This document shows, piece by piece, positions 49,073 to 62,387 of a stretch of 64,000 nt of DNA. Under the pieces are notes generated by a model. The model saw nothing but the letters and a program-made list of their open reading frames with translations, was not told the DNA's origin and searched no databases. The number at the start of each line of letters is the position of its first letter. Position 1 is the first letter of the stretch. This DNA comes from Rosa chinensis (lineage: Eukaryota > Streptophyta > Magnoliopsida > Rosales > Rosaceae). The stretch lies in the NCBI RefSeq assembly GCF_002994745.2, contig NC_037092.1:9290501-9354500 (forward strand), in the 5' to 3' direction. The position numbers and the translations under genes are program-made.

Positions 49073-49840
49073 GCAAACCTAGAAAGCTAACCCTAAGAGG
49101 TAGCTTCAAATTCTTTAATATATATTCATAATGATCGATTAAAGAAATGCATTCATATATAGTCTTTGTCTTGCCACTTTATTTTAATTTTATGGGAGAT
49201 TTCTGTTGATGACACATCAGTAAAAATAATGCATTTTTCTTTTATAAAAGATTATTGTCAACCGAGAGCTGTTATGAAATGCGCACTCCTCACTTCCTTC
49301 TATATTTGAAATCCATACAAAAAGATAAATTTTAAATTATTAAAAAGGAAAGATGATGGGTGAACTCAATTATAAATTCCGATCCCTAAAAATTTATAGC
49401 TTTCAATTTCATTTTTGCCAATCTCAATTGAGTTTACCTAAAATTTCATTACAATTTGCGTCATCGTAAAAATTTTGTTGATATATTTATGAATTTTCAA
49501 ATCCTCAATATTTTTGTGCGTGGAGGGGATAGACCCTTTTCAGAAACCAAAGACTTCTTTCGCTTTATCTTCTTCATCTCAGAACAAGTTCAAAACAATT
49601 TTTTGGATTTGATGATTCATCTTTATAAGCATAGAGAAAAAAATGAATGACAACTCAATTAGATATAAAAATTGTGACACTAAACAGTAATAGCATAGCA
49701 ACAATGCGTTCCCCGTCATTCGCCGCTCCACTCCCGCAGGGGCGGAGTAGTGTTAAACATTTACACATTTATTCTAAGAGGTAGACAGAGATTTGGAAAA
49801 AAGATGCAGAAACCAAATTCAGTGAAAAAGCGTCGGTGGC

Positions 49841-52201
49841 TCAGTGGCGCTTATTTCCTGTTGCTAGTTCCCAAGCCTGTATTATGTGGTTCACGATTTC
49901 CTCAACTCCTTGCCCGTGCTTCACCTGAGCAAAGACATATAGGTTCACAAGGATATGAATCATGGAAACTGAAATTTAACATTTGAAGCAATTCCGAAAG
50001 CCATAGACATCAAATAAGACCTATACAGATAAAAATTTGAAATTTGTCACGGTAACATGACAGATTTGCGAATGGAGACAGGGTTGTAGTGTCTCTTTTC
50101 TGCCAAGAATAAGTGATATCATGGGAAAATACAGCTAGATATAACTAACACATATTATAATCATAATAGTATAGACCTTTCAATATACTTCTACAATGCA
50201 AAAATGCTAGCTAACTAATTTAACCATTCAATCAACCAACCTGAGCAAAGACAAATGGCCCTCCATCTCGCATTCGAAGTGCGTCACGCTCCATCACTGC
50301 CAAGTCAGCTCCAACTGCTTGTGCAAGGTCAGTCTTGTTTATCACCTACAATCAAATGTTGCCGAGTCACACATATGAATTCCTCATCAAAGGTTATCAA
50401 GTCACAATCAAACAACTAACAGTATAGGATATAGCATCCACAACAAAGGCAGCAGCAGTGAATATCAGAAAACCACATACCAGAAGGTCAGCTTGAGTGA
50501 TTCCAGGGCCACCTTTTCGTGGAATTTTATCACCACCAGATACATCTATGATGTAAATAATATAGTCAGCCAGCTCCCTGCTGAAGTTCGCAGCTAAATT
50601 ATCTGCACCCAAACAAATCAAATTGGGAATTGTTTCAATCAAACAATAAAATATGACTATGAAAAAGCTTGATCCAACAATTGGTTGGTCATTCACATAC
50701 AAAATATCCCAATTTTTGCAACTTCACAGTAAGTAGTTCCATCCCAAGTTGTTGTGTGAAGGTTTTCTCACATATTAATCTCTTTAAAGATAAACTACAT
50801 AAAGCCTTTCAGTTTCAAGTTCAATAATGAAATTCTAGTACTACTATCATCATGCATCACCATTAGTCATTTGCAACAATTCAACCTAAGTATTCAAGTC
50901 AGTTCATATCTAGGGTTCCTCATCTAATTGCCTCTGGAAGTACCTCCGCCTGATTCACAAAGAAGTATGTCTGCCTTGTACAAGTTAGAAAGCTCCTCAA
51001 GAGGGCCTAGATTAATGCTGATGTCTTCGCGAATTGCAGCATGAGGGCATCCCCCAGTTTCCACAGCACGTATTCTCTCTTCAGGAAGTGCTCCATGCTT
51101 CACCAAGAACTCACCATCCTCTTTGGTGAATATATCATTTGTCACCTGCAATAATCACACTTGTTCTTCTTCATCAGTGCAATCTTTATATCCCACATCG
51201 CCACATCAAGCTATGACTTGGGTATTTCTCTGTGGCTGCCTCAATCTCAATCAACTAGAAACACTGCTAGGCAGTGCAGATATTAACAAATTCTACGCAA
51301 AAGGTCACAATATGATTTTACAAAAAGTGACGGATTTTGAAGTATTTAGAACATGTAAACATATAAACTTGAATCTTTGGAATTCTTCAAACACCATAGT
51401 GACTTACTGCAGCAAGACTGTACTTGTCGCGCAAAAGTTTACACAGAGCCAACATCAAAGCAGTTTTCCTGTATAACATGAAGCAGGATTCCATCAACTA
51501 TCATTATAGTTTGATTGGTGCTATCTACTTATCATCAAAATTTTCAAGTTTTAGACTAATTCACTTAAAATGACCCAAACCAAGATATTAAAAGCTTATG
51601 CTAATAAACTAAGAACAGCTTTTTAACAACTTGTGATTGCCACACTATCCAAGCGACTCAATATACAGGATAACCTGGGTACAAAAGCTCAACCCACACA
51701 CTCCTCCATAACAAAGCCCAAATCTGAGCTACCCACTAAACTGAAATTCCACAGTTAAATAGTAAAAACCTAAAAGTGATAGAATATCCATGCTTGAATA
51801 ACCCTAAAGTGGCAAAATCATCCATATTTCTTATTCCACTTGAGCTAATGATACAATTCAATGGATAATTGTCATACCAGTAATGCAAAAATTAGATCAC
51901 AAATAGATTAAAGGCAGAAATACAATAAGCCCACTTACCCAGTACCAACCGGTCCTCCAATGCCAATAGTGAAAGCCCTTTCCTTGAAATCCCTGGAGAG
52001 GAGTGGTGGAGCTCTTCTGCTGAAGTAACCAGGAGAGTAGATGGGTTCATGTGAGTGTGGTGCCAGCCCATCATGGCTATGGTACACCTTCCCATCTGCT
52101 CCTGTCCATGACTTTGTTGCTGCTGAATCCCCATGGCTGTGATCATGATCATGATCATGATGGTGATGATGATCATGGTCATGATGATGGTGATCTGCCA
52201 T
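49841..52201 (-). CDS. UREG: urease accessory protein UreG (complete)
   Basis: Six exons: 51939-52201, 51408-51468, 50944-51145, 50481-50602, 50241-50345 and 49841-49924. The sum is 837 bp, 278 aa, close to the size of other plant UreG proteins. UreG is the GTPase that, with UreD and UreF, loads nickel into apo-urease in the cytosol. Visible are a His/Asp-rich metal-binding N-terminus ([20 protein letters not shown]), the P-loop [13 protein letters not shown] spanning intron 1, [56 protein letters not shown] (guanine specificity) and the C-terminus [16 protein letters not shown]. All splice sites are GT-AG and no defect is seen. It is the only functional one of three copies. Confidence 0.96.
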
Positions 52202-53189
52202 TTGACTACACTCTGCTGAAGTTGAACTTGGGTCAAGCGAAGAGGAGGTGCATCTGGTAGTTTAGATAAAGCTGCTACATTATTAGAGTATGCAGTTGTT
52301 TAATTTACCAAAACGCCCTTGGTTAGTTTATAAAGGGTTAGGTTAGACTTTGGGGATTAGAGCAATGTGTTGCTAGAACCTTTGATTAATTAGGTCATTA
52401 GTGGTGTGCCACCTCACAGAACTACGATCACTTTTCATAGTGTGATACTGCATCATTGGAATGGCTAGTCTGAGGGATGATTGATGCGTATAAAAGTTGG
52501 GATTGTGTACTATGCAACTAGAATGATGAGTAATTTTACATAAAAATTACTTTATCGATAGAAAAGTTAGTTAAAAATTAGATCATGTATCTTTTTCTAC
52601 ACTTTTAAAGATTTGACGGTTTGTTAATTTGCACGTCATATATAATTTGTATTTTAACTTGATCACTACCCTAATTAAAAAGAGGTTGGCAAGGAAATTG
52701 ACACAGCCCAATTGATTAAAGAGATACTTGGTACCGAATTTAACCAGCCAACTCTAGTTGCTACTTACAAGTATGCTTGGTAAAATAAGAGAACTGATAT
52801 ATTGCCCAAAACGGTGTACAAACTGTTCATATTAGTATAATAGAGTACTGTAAATCTGTGTACAAAGCATATGATATTCTCACACAACACTACTATATGA
52901 ATCACCTATAATCCTATATGTAAGTACGTTACTAATCCAATTCCATAAGTACACTGAGGCCCATTTCCCATACAAGCGTAACTAACTATCCAAACTAAAG
53001 GCAAGTCCATATTCCATTTTTTATGCATGCGCTCCATCACTGTACGTCAAAAACCAGCTACAGTTGCATAATAGAGAGCATGCACAAAAAAACAAAGCAA
53101 ATGAGCACTCAGAAGTCAAAAATCAAAAGAAAAGAAAAGAGAGAAAGATGGGCAGACAGACTCTAAAAAAGTCAAAAAAGAATCCCATT
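52202..53189. other. intergenic region upstream of UREG
   Basis: Holds the UREG promoter side (minus strand) and the 3' flank of the cytochrome b561-domain gene. I see no further gene or clear motif. Confidence 0.5.
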
Positions 53190-54833
53190 CTAGTCAAACA
53201 AGTTCTTGAGTGCATTTTGTTTGCCACATGGTTGCGGAGGCAACAACTCCTTTTGGTTCTGCCTTTGAGCAAGTTCTTGATCCAACTGCCTGACTGCTTC
53301 ACTAAGATCATTGCCTGAAACCGCTCCTTGCTTTTGTATGTAATCTCTTTTATCTTGGAATAGATAGTAAACAGCAATGACAGACAACTCTGCTGTGAAA
53401 AGGATAGTCCAAAGCGCTGAGCTTCTCTTTGTTCTCTTGTGGTATGCATTTAAGCCCGTGTATATGTTAATAATCCCCGCTAATGATATCACTGTTCCAA
53501 GCATCCAATGCACTAGGTACCACACACTTCTTTCCTTCTTTCCCCTGAAGATGAAGACATAAATTGTTGGATGTGAATTCTACTCTTAGTCACGTATTAT
53601 AAATTCAAGAGAGTACCGAGCAAAAAGCGGGTGATTGTAAACCATTAATTTATAATACACTGCTAATATTAAAGCAAGTAAAACAAGCAGAGAACCCATT
53701 TGAATGAATAATTATCACCTGTGAGGCCTGAACAAACCAATCAAGGCTTGAACCCAGATGACAACATAAAGTGCTAGGCCTAATCTTTGGTGGTTGTTAT
53801 TGAATGAGTTCTCAAAGTTTTTGATGGACATCACAGCTCCAGCTGTGGCAAGAAGCGCCGACAGTATCTGTTATAGACTGAAAAAATTATCAGAAGCATG
53901 ACATATAATAAGTGACGGACCAACATGGCTAAATTATGTAGTGACAACATGCATAGAAATTATGAAGGCATCGTGTGCCAGATATATAGTGATCATAATC
54001 TGCTTTATAGTTTTACATAAAACGAAATGATAGAAAGCTAGTGCTGGATTTGTAAACTTAACCTAAGAGAAGTATTGATATGTAAAATATGATTAGTAAA
54101 GGATTTTTCTAAGTTAGAGGATACTATAAATAACAAGAAAAACAAAATTTGCTTCTGATCTTGATGTTCAAGAAATAATGCATGATATGGTAAAGTTATG
54201 TTAGAGCTTTTAAATAATCAGATGGGTCAGATCATTCTGTAAACAAAGAAAAGAATTGTGGACGACATCATTAAAGCTGAAGTGGGTGATTAACCAGTGA
54301 TCATGATTGAAAACAAAGATTAAACTTGAAAGCATATCTTTCAACTCAAAATTAGCATTGATCCATTGTTAATTAATGGATAATCGTTCTCATTAATAAG
54401 TGTTCTTAGATGAGTTGCAGAAATCTTGCCTGGAAAATTACATGGAAATAGAAGAGAACTTTGGCCCTTGTTGTCCCTTGTTCTTCTCTAACAGACATTC
54501 TGATAACAAGTATTCCAGCAGGCATTAAGAACCCCATTGAAAACCATAAGAGGATTCCATGAACTGTAACATTAAATGTCATCTGAGGACTCAACTACAA
54601 AATACAAAACAACCCATCAAGGAGAAGAAGTCAAGCATTTACCAGGGAAAAAGAAAAGTTTATACAGAAAAAAGAGGTACCTTGTGAAAGTTGTCTTTAA
54701 TGCTTTTGTGACTGCTGCTGGGGTTGATTTGATGATCTTCATAAGAGGAGCAAACAACTAATGGCAGAAGAAGAAGAAGAAGATAATATGCAGAAATAGT
54801 TAAAAATGCTTGTTTGAGATAAGTGATTTGCAT
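53190..54833 (-). CDS. cytochrome b561 domain-containing membrane protein
   Basis: Four exons: 54681-54833, 54430-54594, 53719-53867 and 53190-53544. The sum is 822 bp, 273 aa. A signal peptide ([17 protein letters not shown] then six Leu) is followed by hydrophobic helices with the four His expected to bind two haems: [34 protein letters not shown] and [10 protein letters not shown]. The tail is polar and cytosolic-looking. It resembles the short plant b561-domain proteins without a DOMON part, predicted to move electrons across a membrane; the partner is unknown. The donor after exon 2 is GC (CAG|GCAAGA), a rare but accepted GC-AG intron that the reading frame requires. Confidence 0.9.
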
Positions 54834-57400
54834 TCTTGATCAATATCAGAGTGAAGCAAAGCCAAGAAATAAGATCAAGGACCTGAGTTGCTATTCTCCC
54901 TACACTTTCAGCTTTTCATTATGATCTTTAACAAAGCACTTTTTAAGATATGGTTCTAACTTGGATGGTTGTGGAGCTAATATGAAAAGAGAAAAAGGTT
55001 ACATGCATGTATAACTTTCAAGACTGCATTTGCTTTATAGGAGAGACAATGTGGTAAGATTAGTGAATGAATACCAATTAAAACAAGTGATTAATTGTTA
55101 ATTACCGTATATTCTGTAATAGCTTTAGATTTGTGGCTTTAGGGACGGTAGTTGGTGTGAGAGAGAAGATATAGATTATATAAAAGGAGAAGGCAGAATT
55201 ATAAAGGTAGTCTTGGAGGGAATGAATGAATGTTAGGTAGCTAGTTTTCGTTTCAATTTTCTTTTATCAAATCATAGTGAAAGTGGGGTTGACACAAAAG
55301 GGTAAGGATTTTTTGGGAACAAAGTTTTAATGGAGTGGACGGATTTCGCAGAAGGGAAAAACTCTCTCCAAGTAATGAAAAAAATTCTGCTTCTGAGTTC
55401 TACATAAAAAAGAAAACAGCTAAGCATATGTTATTAATGATTTATATATGACAATCTAGCTAACTCGATCATAAATAATGGGGTTTATCTGTTTTAGTTC
55501 TGTTGCCTTCTTACTTTTGTTTGTAATGTTGGGTTAACTGTGCCGTGTTCTGTTCTATAACTGCCTGCGCCAGAAACGGTGAAGAATGATGAGTTGGCTA
55601 ATCATGGTTTTACTTAAAATTAGTCTCAGAAAGAAATGATGAAACTAACAAAGGATAAAGGCCTTCAATCTTGTAGCTGCACCCAGATTCAAGATTATTC
55701 TGGGCCTCTATCTAGGTGTTGTTACAATTTGATCTTTACTTCACGGGTTTTTTTGAGTAATAAGTTCAAAATATGATGAGCAGTATAAGGACATGTGGTT
55801 GTCAATGTGTATAAGCAGACAAGCACAATGCAGCTTTTGGGGGTGAGGAAATCAAACAGCTTACTGTATTCGAATCTTCCCTCGTAATTTAATCCAGAGA
55901 CCTATCAAAAAAAAAAATTAATCTAGACATGATTAAAGGCGATTTTTGAAAGCGCGTAGCAAAATGTTTGTTAGAATGTTTCACAATTTTAAAGTGTTAT
56001 TTTTTTTAATTTTTTTTTAAGTAGACACAATTTTATAGTGTTCGATGAGTGAAAAAATGTGAAAAAGTAATCATGTTTGACGAGTTGCCTTAAGGACAGC
56101 TTGTTGAGCAAACCAAATTCAAAGTGTGAGCTTCTTCGACCCACCCAAAAGTTCTGGTCAGAAACTAATGTAGTTATCTTGATATCACATGATGAATACT
56201 ATTATCTGAAATCCAGTGTCTTCTCATATACATCCATGGACTCGATCAAGAATCCTAAGAGGTCATAACGACAAACATGCAACAATATACTCCTATCACA
56301 TAAAGTCCAATTACAGACACATTGCAAAGTATTTAATCTTTACTATTACCTTTTTATCATTATAAAAGGAAAAGAATCATGATGACGGGTTTGGTTGGAT
56401 GGGCACTGGGCAGTGCAGATCATCTTTTTCAGATCTGGTATCCTCTTTTCAATTGAGTCGTAGATAACATGTATGCGTTGCATTTCGCTTAAATTTAATT
56501 CACTGCAGCGTGATAATGACTGTATTCAAACAAACAAAAGATTTTCTGTGCATGATCAAGAAATGAAATTTATCATGCTTGGAGCCTATTCAAATTTAGT
56601 TAATTTGATGATCACACAAACACAACTCTTAAAAGTAACAACACAACTGCAAAGGACTACAGACCACAGATGGCAATCCAATTTCACCCTGAATATATAA
56701 CAAGATGATCTACAACTAGTAACTAGCAGCGACTTTAAAACAAATATCAATCTCATCTTCAGAGACTGGAGGCACCCTCTGGTGGGTTTGGATTTGTTCC
56801 AATTAATTGTTGATCATCTTTTTCACTCCACGTTAAACGAACAAATGGATGATTACTACATACTATCAACTACGAAACAATTTGACCCCAAAATCTAAGA
56901 CATGGTGCAGCATGCATGTTCACGTACTTTTTTCTAACTAGTTATAGCTAATTAAGCATGATTCTCCCATAATTTAGTAATAATTCCTCCAACAAAACTT
57001 CGGAGCATGTGTTACGGCTTTAGATAGACCTTCTTTTTTTTTCTTTTTTTTTCAGTCGGCTTTAGATAGACTTGACTACTACAGATCGAAAACCTGGTTA
57101 ATTAATCAGTCAAATTATGCATTTATGGTTTGCATACCCTTTTTCCAATGTTCAAGTTCAACTGCTAGCAAATTAAATAGCCTATGATTTCCCAGAAGAA
57201 TTCCCAGAGTCCTTTAAATTTTCTACATTTTGAAACCAGTTCGCGTCGGAATAATTTCTCAAAATCTCTCCGTAACTAGCCCGTAACTTGTATATATTAA
57301 TGAGAAGAACATTTTCATCACCTTACTTAAAGGTTGAAAAGAAATATACTTCTTCCTCAATTTTTCTGTTTTTTCGAAAGGGGCATCTTCTTCCTCAATT
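54834..57400. other. intergenic region
   Basis: 5' side of the b561-domain gene on the minus strand. 56080-56470 is a diverged copy of 58220-58670 (shared gtgtcttctcatacaca, gatctggtatc and tcataaaa-type text), so a segment was duplicated around the exonuclease pseudogene. No gene seen. Confidence 0.5.
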
Positions 57401-57991
57401 ATGTCTATTATAGTTATTGGGTCCCGGAGGATATCTGCAACCGTCGCAAAGAGAAACAAAGACGTTGATGATTCCATAGAGAAGTTTTTGTCAAATAAGA
57501 ACTATGTTATGGGCCTGGACATAGAGTGGAGTTTAAGCCGAGATTCAGAAGGTGTAACAAGAAGCAAAATACCTATTTTGACACTCTGTGATGGGGATCA
57601 TTGCCTTATTGTTCAGCTTCCTCACTTAGATTCAGCACCAACGTCACTCTGCAACTTTCTTCAACTACCGGATTACACATTTGTGGTATTTGACATTGCG
57701 AGAAGCATGGAGAGGCTGGAGAAAGAGTACGGTTTCGGTTGCAAGAACAGTGCTAATTTGAGGACTATGGCTGCAAAGTTTGACGACGAGTAGCCCTATG
57801 TTGCTTTCTGGGGGTCTGCTAAAATGGCTGAAGATCTTTGTTATGCTGGTAAGACGGGTTAGGTTGATAAACCCAAGAGTGCGGTTTTTGACGACTGGGG
57901 TAATAGATATCTCAACGAAAACCAGGTCAACCGCGCTACTATCAATGTCTATGCTTATCGTGAACTTGGAGCATCGTTGGGGTATTTTTAG
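57401..57991 (+). pseudogene. WRN-type 3'-5' exonuclease domain protein, two stops
   Basis: An in-frame reading of 197 codons is broken by TAG at 57791 and TAG at 57860. It shows Exo I (VMGLDIEWS), the IPILTLCDG and HCLIVQLP strands, LPDYTFVVFDIARSMERLEK where the Exo II region lies, and FDDWGNRYLNENQVNRATINVYAYRELG as the Exo III end. In active enzymes the last motif has a catalytic Asp (DAY); here it is NVY. The gene looks intronless and about 200 aa, like the small plant Werner-exonuclease-like family. Being broken and lacking the Asp, it is a pseudogene. Confidence 0.82.
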
Positions 57992-59690
57992 GTAGTAGTA
58001 AACACTGTAAACTAGTCTGCATGGTAGCTGCTGCGTACTTTACTATTTAGTTTGTTGCTCTAATTTTGCATTATCTTTTCGTGGAGTTAATGACATTTGC
58101 CTTATTCAGACTAAGCAATCTAAAAATGTGGATTTGACCTGTCAAATCAATCTCTGTTTCACATTGGATTGATGGCAGCACTGCAAATTTTAATCGATTG
58201 ATACGAAATTGAGCGTCGCACTTATGAAATGTTATCTGAAATCAAGGGAGGAAAGTGTCTTCTCATACACATATGTAGGATTCGATCAAGACGATGACCA
58301 CAAATCGCGGGTTGGATCCATGAGGAAATCATTTACATGAATAATATATTGTTTGTTCGGAAAATCTAGACTCCATGCTCAGCAAGTTACTAACAGCAAC
58401 ATATCATTTAACCCAATTTCAAAATGTGGATAGCAATCAGAGACCCTTTTTTGCCTACTTGCCAATTAGAATGCTCAGATTGGAACGAAACATTACAATT
58501 CATTCTGCAATCAATTGGGGCTTGAAAGCTTAACCTTATAGCAATCAAGTGATCAGTATTTGATCATTACTATGACTTTTTCATCCTCATAAAAAGAAGA
58601 CGAATGATGGCTATTTTGGTCGGCAGGCCATTTTTTTTACCGATCTGGTATCATTTTTTTGATATAGTCATGTATGTGTCCCATTTGGCTTAAGATGTCA
58701 CAAATCCAACCTTGCATTGCAGAAATTTATGAGTGTGTCATCCTTTTGATATAGTCATGTATGTGTCCCATTTGGCTTAAGATGTCACAATGCAAGGTTG
58801 GATTTACAGAAATTTATGAGCGTGTCATCCTTTTGATATAGTCATGTATGTGTCCCATTTGACTTAAATGTCACAAATCCAACCTTGCGTTACAGAAATT
58901 TATGAGCGTGTCATCCTTTTGATATTGTCATGTATGCGTCCCATTTGGCTTAATGTTTTTATCCGTCAGCATACACAACTGCAAATTTTCACAAACAGAC
59001 CGCAGAATCCATGGATGGCATTATACTGATAAGACCAAGCGACGATTAAGAAAAAGCATCAATGCCAACTTTGGAGACTAAAGATTTCAACAATGAGGAA
59101 GACCAATGCCAAAATAGTAGAGTTTCCTATCCCAATTTTCTAGTTTCATACATCAAGGACACCATTGCAGTATTTTGTTAAAAGTTGAAAAGGAAATGCA
59201 AATCTTATCACAACCCCTACCATACAGACTCCTCTCATTGAGAGCAAAAACTAAACTAAACCCATTACGCTAAGTATAAAAACAACAAACTCCTAACTTC
59301 AATTGAAATATGTTTCAACTGAGAAAGTAAGATGACGTTTCATCATCACTGACTGCTGGCTTTGGCAGTCCAAAATGCAACCGCCTGGTATTAAGTTCAC
59401 CCTCCAAGCAGTGTATCACTCAGCAAGACATAATTAGTAAGCAACAAAAAATAAATCAAACATGTCGGGGCAGACAATTCAGCCGAGCAAAGAAACAAGC
59501 ATATTTAATAGAAAATTTTGAAATGGAACAAAATAGGGAGGCACTCTGACCATCTGTAGTTCTAACATAGTCTAATAAAATAAAGTGACCAAAAGAAAGT
59601 AACTCAGAGTTCAATTCTCTACCAGAAAGATTCAGAAACAAATCCAACCCTAATCCCTCTTTCTTGTTCATCAAATGAGTCATGACCAAG
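57992..59690. other. intergenic region with tandem repeat
   Basis: Apart from the 87-bp repeat at 58661-58955, nothing recognisable. The 3' flank of the ribosomal protein gene begins at 59690. Confidence 0.5.
58661..58955. repeat. 87-bp tandem repeat, one unit with internal inversion
   Basis: Units at 58661-58747, 58748-58834 and 58835-58920, plus a partial unit from 58921, each starting gatatagtcatgtatgtgtc. In unit 1 positions 58702-58718 read aaatccaaccttgcatt. In unit 2 the matching 17 bases (58789-58805) are exactly the reverse complement, aatgcaaggttggattt. Unit 3 has the original orientation. Confidence 0.92.
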
Positions 59691-60934
59691 TTAGACAAAC
59701 AAGTTGGGCCTTGATGCCTTGTATGTGGTCTTCAACTTCCTGGTTGGTGGCCTGACCTTCCTGGAAATCAATGGAAACTTGATCTTGGAATTGTGGAATT
59801 GCTTGGTACTTTCCCTCTTGCAAAGCTTAGCTGGGATAGTGGCCGTCTTGATGATTTGGATGCAAGGAAACCTGACCCTGTGGCGAGAAGCCATCTCAGT
59901 GTACATCTGATCCACAGCCCCATTCAGAGTGGTGTCACGGTACTCCTTGTACATGTTGTGATACCCTGTCCTGCTTTGATACCTCAACCAAATACCATAG
60001 TTCTCAACAACAGTAGGTTTCTTCTCAAAAATCTGCACCCAATTCCAATCAAATACTCAAGACCAGGGGAGGAAAAGAAAGAATCCTCAAAATTATACCT
60101 AAAGAACTCATTTCAACAACTACAATGCAATACAAAAGAGATCATCACAAGTCATTTTAAAAAACAACCAACAATTACAAAATAGTGCAATTCCGCATAA
60201 ACTCTGGGAAGAATAACGAGCACCTAAGTTCAATGTAGATTCATATACAAAGAGAACCTGATTCTTTATGGTTTAAATGAAACATGTATATAACCAACAT
60301 GGGCAAAATGCAAAATGAGCTAACAGCACTAAACAAAAACAAGGAAATGGAGTGCCATAAATTCCATTTCACACCTAATGAACCGAACTGAATTTTACAA
60401 CAACAGAGCGAATAAACATAATTTGATTTGATTCACACCAAAAAAAAAAAATGTGAACAAACAAAACAGGAGATGCTAAAACCTAAAACTGCGTAAACAG
60501 AGCCTAATGAGAATTCGAACAACAAAATGGAAAAGGAAATAACCTCATTGATGGCAAGCATTTGGCCATTGCTCTTCTTGACCTTCTTCAGCTTCTTCAG
60601 GAAATACCTAATCCACACAAATCATCAAATTAAAATACAATAAAATAAATTACATTTTGGGATCAATAATCGCCAAGAGGCCAAGATCAAGAGCTTTACC
60701 AGAACTTGGACTTGGCGCGAACCTCATTGGTGTGCCAAAGCTTCATGCGGTAGATCTTGGGGGTGTCCTCGGCATCCTTGGGGAGAGCCCTACCCACCAC
60801 CTGGTACTGGTGAAACTGCAGCACAAAAACGACGCCGTTAGTTGCAGCTCAGAAGGGGTTTTAGCTTCATCGGCGATTACAGAACGAGAGGGATCGGAGA
60901 GTGAGTTGTGGAGGCTTACCTTGAGAGCGACCAT
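59691..60934 (-). CDS. RPL18A: 60S ribosomal protein L18a (eL20)
   Basis: Four exons: 60920-60934 (MVALK), 60700-60815, 60544-60607 and 59691-60032. The sum is 537 bp, 178 aa, the usual length for this family. The protein is part of the large cytosolic ribosomal subunit. Diagnostic strings are [69 protein letters not shown] and [12 protein letters not shown]. Splice sites are all GT-AG and the frame is intact. The 15-bp coding first exon is a normal arrangement for plant ribosomal protein genes. The promoter side has the expected boxes. Confidence 0.97.
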
Positions 60935-61021
60935 GTCTGCCAATTTAGAGAAGACGGCTACGATCTCTGACGCCTCTCTCTCTCTCTCTAGCTTTCGCTC
61001 TCTGATTTAAGAAGCGCGACC

Positions 61022-61134
61022 TAGGGTTTTTGGTCTTGTTTATATATGAGGTGGAAACCCTATGTAATTGAACGGGGTGAACTTTGGGCTTTTTAGATAC
61101 TGGGCTTGTGAAAGTACGGGTCCATTGGGCAGAT
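61022..61134 (-). promoter_or_regulatory. RPL18A promoter: telo-box, TATA, site II-like boxes
   Basis: On the minus strand, AAACCCTA (telo-box, 61022-61029), TATATAA (61040-61046) and three GCCCA cores (near 61086, 61104 and 61127). A second telo-box in plus orientation lies at 61055-61062. Telo-box plus site II is the known signature of plant ribosomal-protein promoters. The TATA lies about 105 bases before the ATG. Confidence 0.7.
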
Positions 61135-62387
61135 TGGAAAAATTGGTCTTTTATTTTTATTTTTTTTGGGTTAATGTTGTTATCCCCACCGCATCGTTCA
61201 GCTAAGTCCGGCGACCATTTAGAGATGTTATTTGTTTTAACATGCCTTTATGATTTCATGATTCCATTTGATGAAGTTAGTTTATGTTATTTTCTTACCA
61301 TCATTCAATTTGATGTAGTTTATGTTATTTTACTTGTGTAACATCAATTTCTTGCTTCCCTCAACGTGGATTAGTTGGGAAATACTGAAGAGGGAAACCA
61401 AATCATGCTCTGGAAAACAAATCAAAGCAAAACATACACATGACAAACTCCAAAGGCGAAACAAAAAATTCCCAGTGGAGTTCATTGAGGCGGATTCTGA
61501 AGTGATATTAATTTATAGGTCAAAACAGAGCACGTTTGATCCCCCAAATTAAATTCTACACTTAGATGTAGGTAGGACTTGGGAGTGATTATCAATGGAG
61601 CAAAGACTCGGCTTCTTTTTGTAACCAAAAAAAAAAAACAGAAAAGACTCGGCTTCTTTTAATTAGTAGTCGCGGATACCCAATAAAACAAACTATCGTA
61701 ACACCAGAAGCTCAAGTTCTTTTCTGTAAAGACATACGACTGCCAAACCGAAATACTTAAAAGAGAATGTCTGAAAACACTATTTTTTCGTTGCTCAAAA
61801 GGCTTCGAAAATCTGATGGAGAAAAGGAAAGAAAGCTTGGAAAACATATTAGCCACTAAATGTACCTAAAGTAAAGCAAACACTAGAAATATATCAAACA
61901 AGAATGATGAGACTGTAGATAAAATGAATGGAAGTTGTGAACTACAATAAAGTGGCTAGCTTACCTGCAATATGCAGCATAAATTCTTCAGAATAATAAA
62001 CTGATCCAAAGGAACAATGCACCATCTAAACAACTAGAAGTCTTGTATGATACTATGATCAGATCAATCCCTGTTTTAATAGGTGGAAACATATTTCAAA
62101 TCTGGTCCGGATTATTCACAAGTAATTTGCGAAACACCGCATTGTTGCATATATACACATTCCTTCCTTCCCTTCCTTTTGTATTAATTTTCCTATCCAA
62201 GTTAGTATACTGTGAATGTTGCTTTCAAGTTTGGAGAAACAGAAAACCATATTTATAGATACAAAACACCCAATACTCTGTCAAGAATTTGCAACAGAAA
62301 ATCCAATATGTATAATTTAACAATAGCCATCCAACTGCTTCTATTCTAGGTACAAACAGAGAATCAAGCTTGTTGTCCATATCATCC
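61135..62387. other. intergenic region
   Basis: Lies between the L18a-like gene and RPL18A, both on the minus strand. No gene; A-run at 61627-61638. Part of it should be the 3' UTR of the L18a-like gene. Confidence 0.5.

Noticed and set aside
51892..52236. 114-aa frame rich in Met/Ile repeats
   Set aside because: Another frame of the His-rich first exon of UREG.
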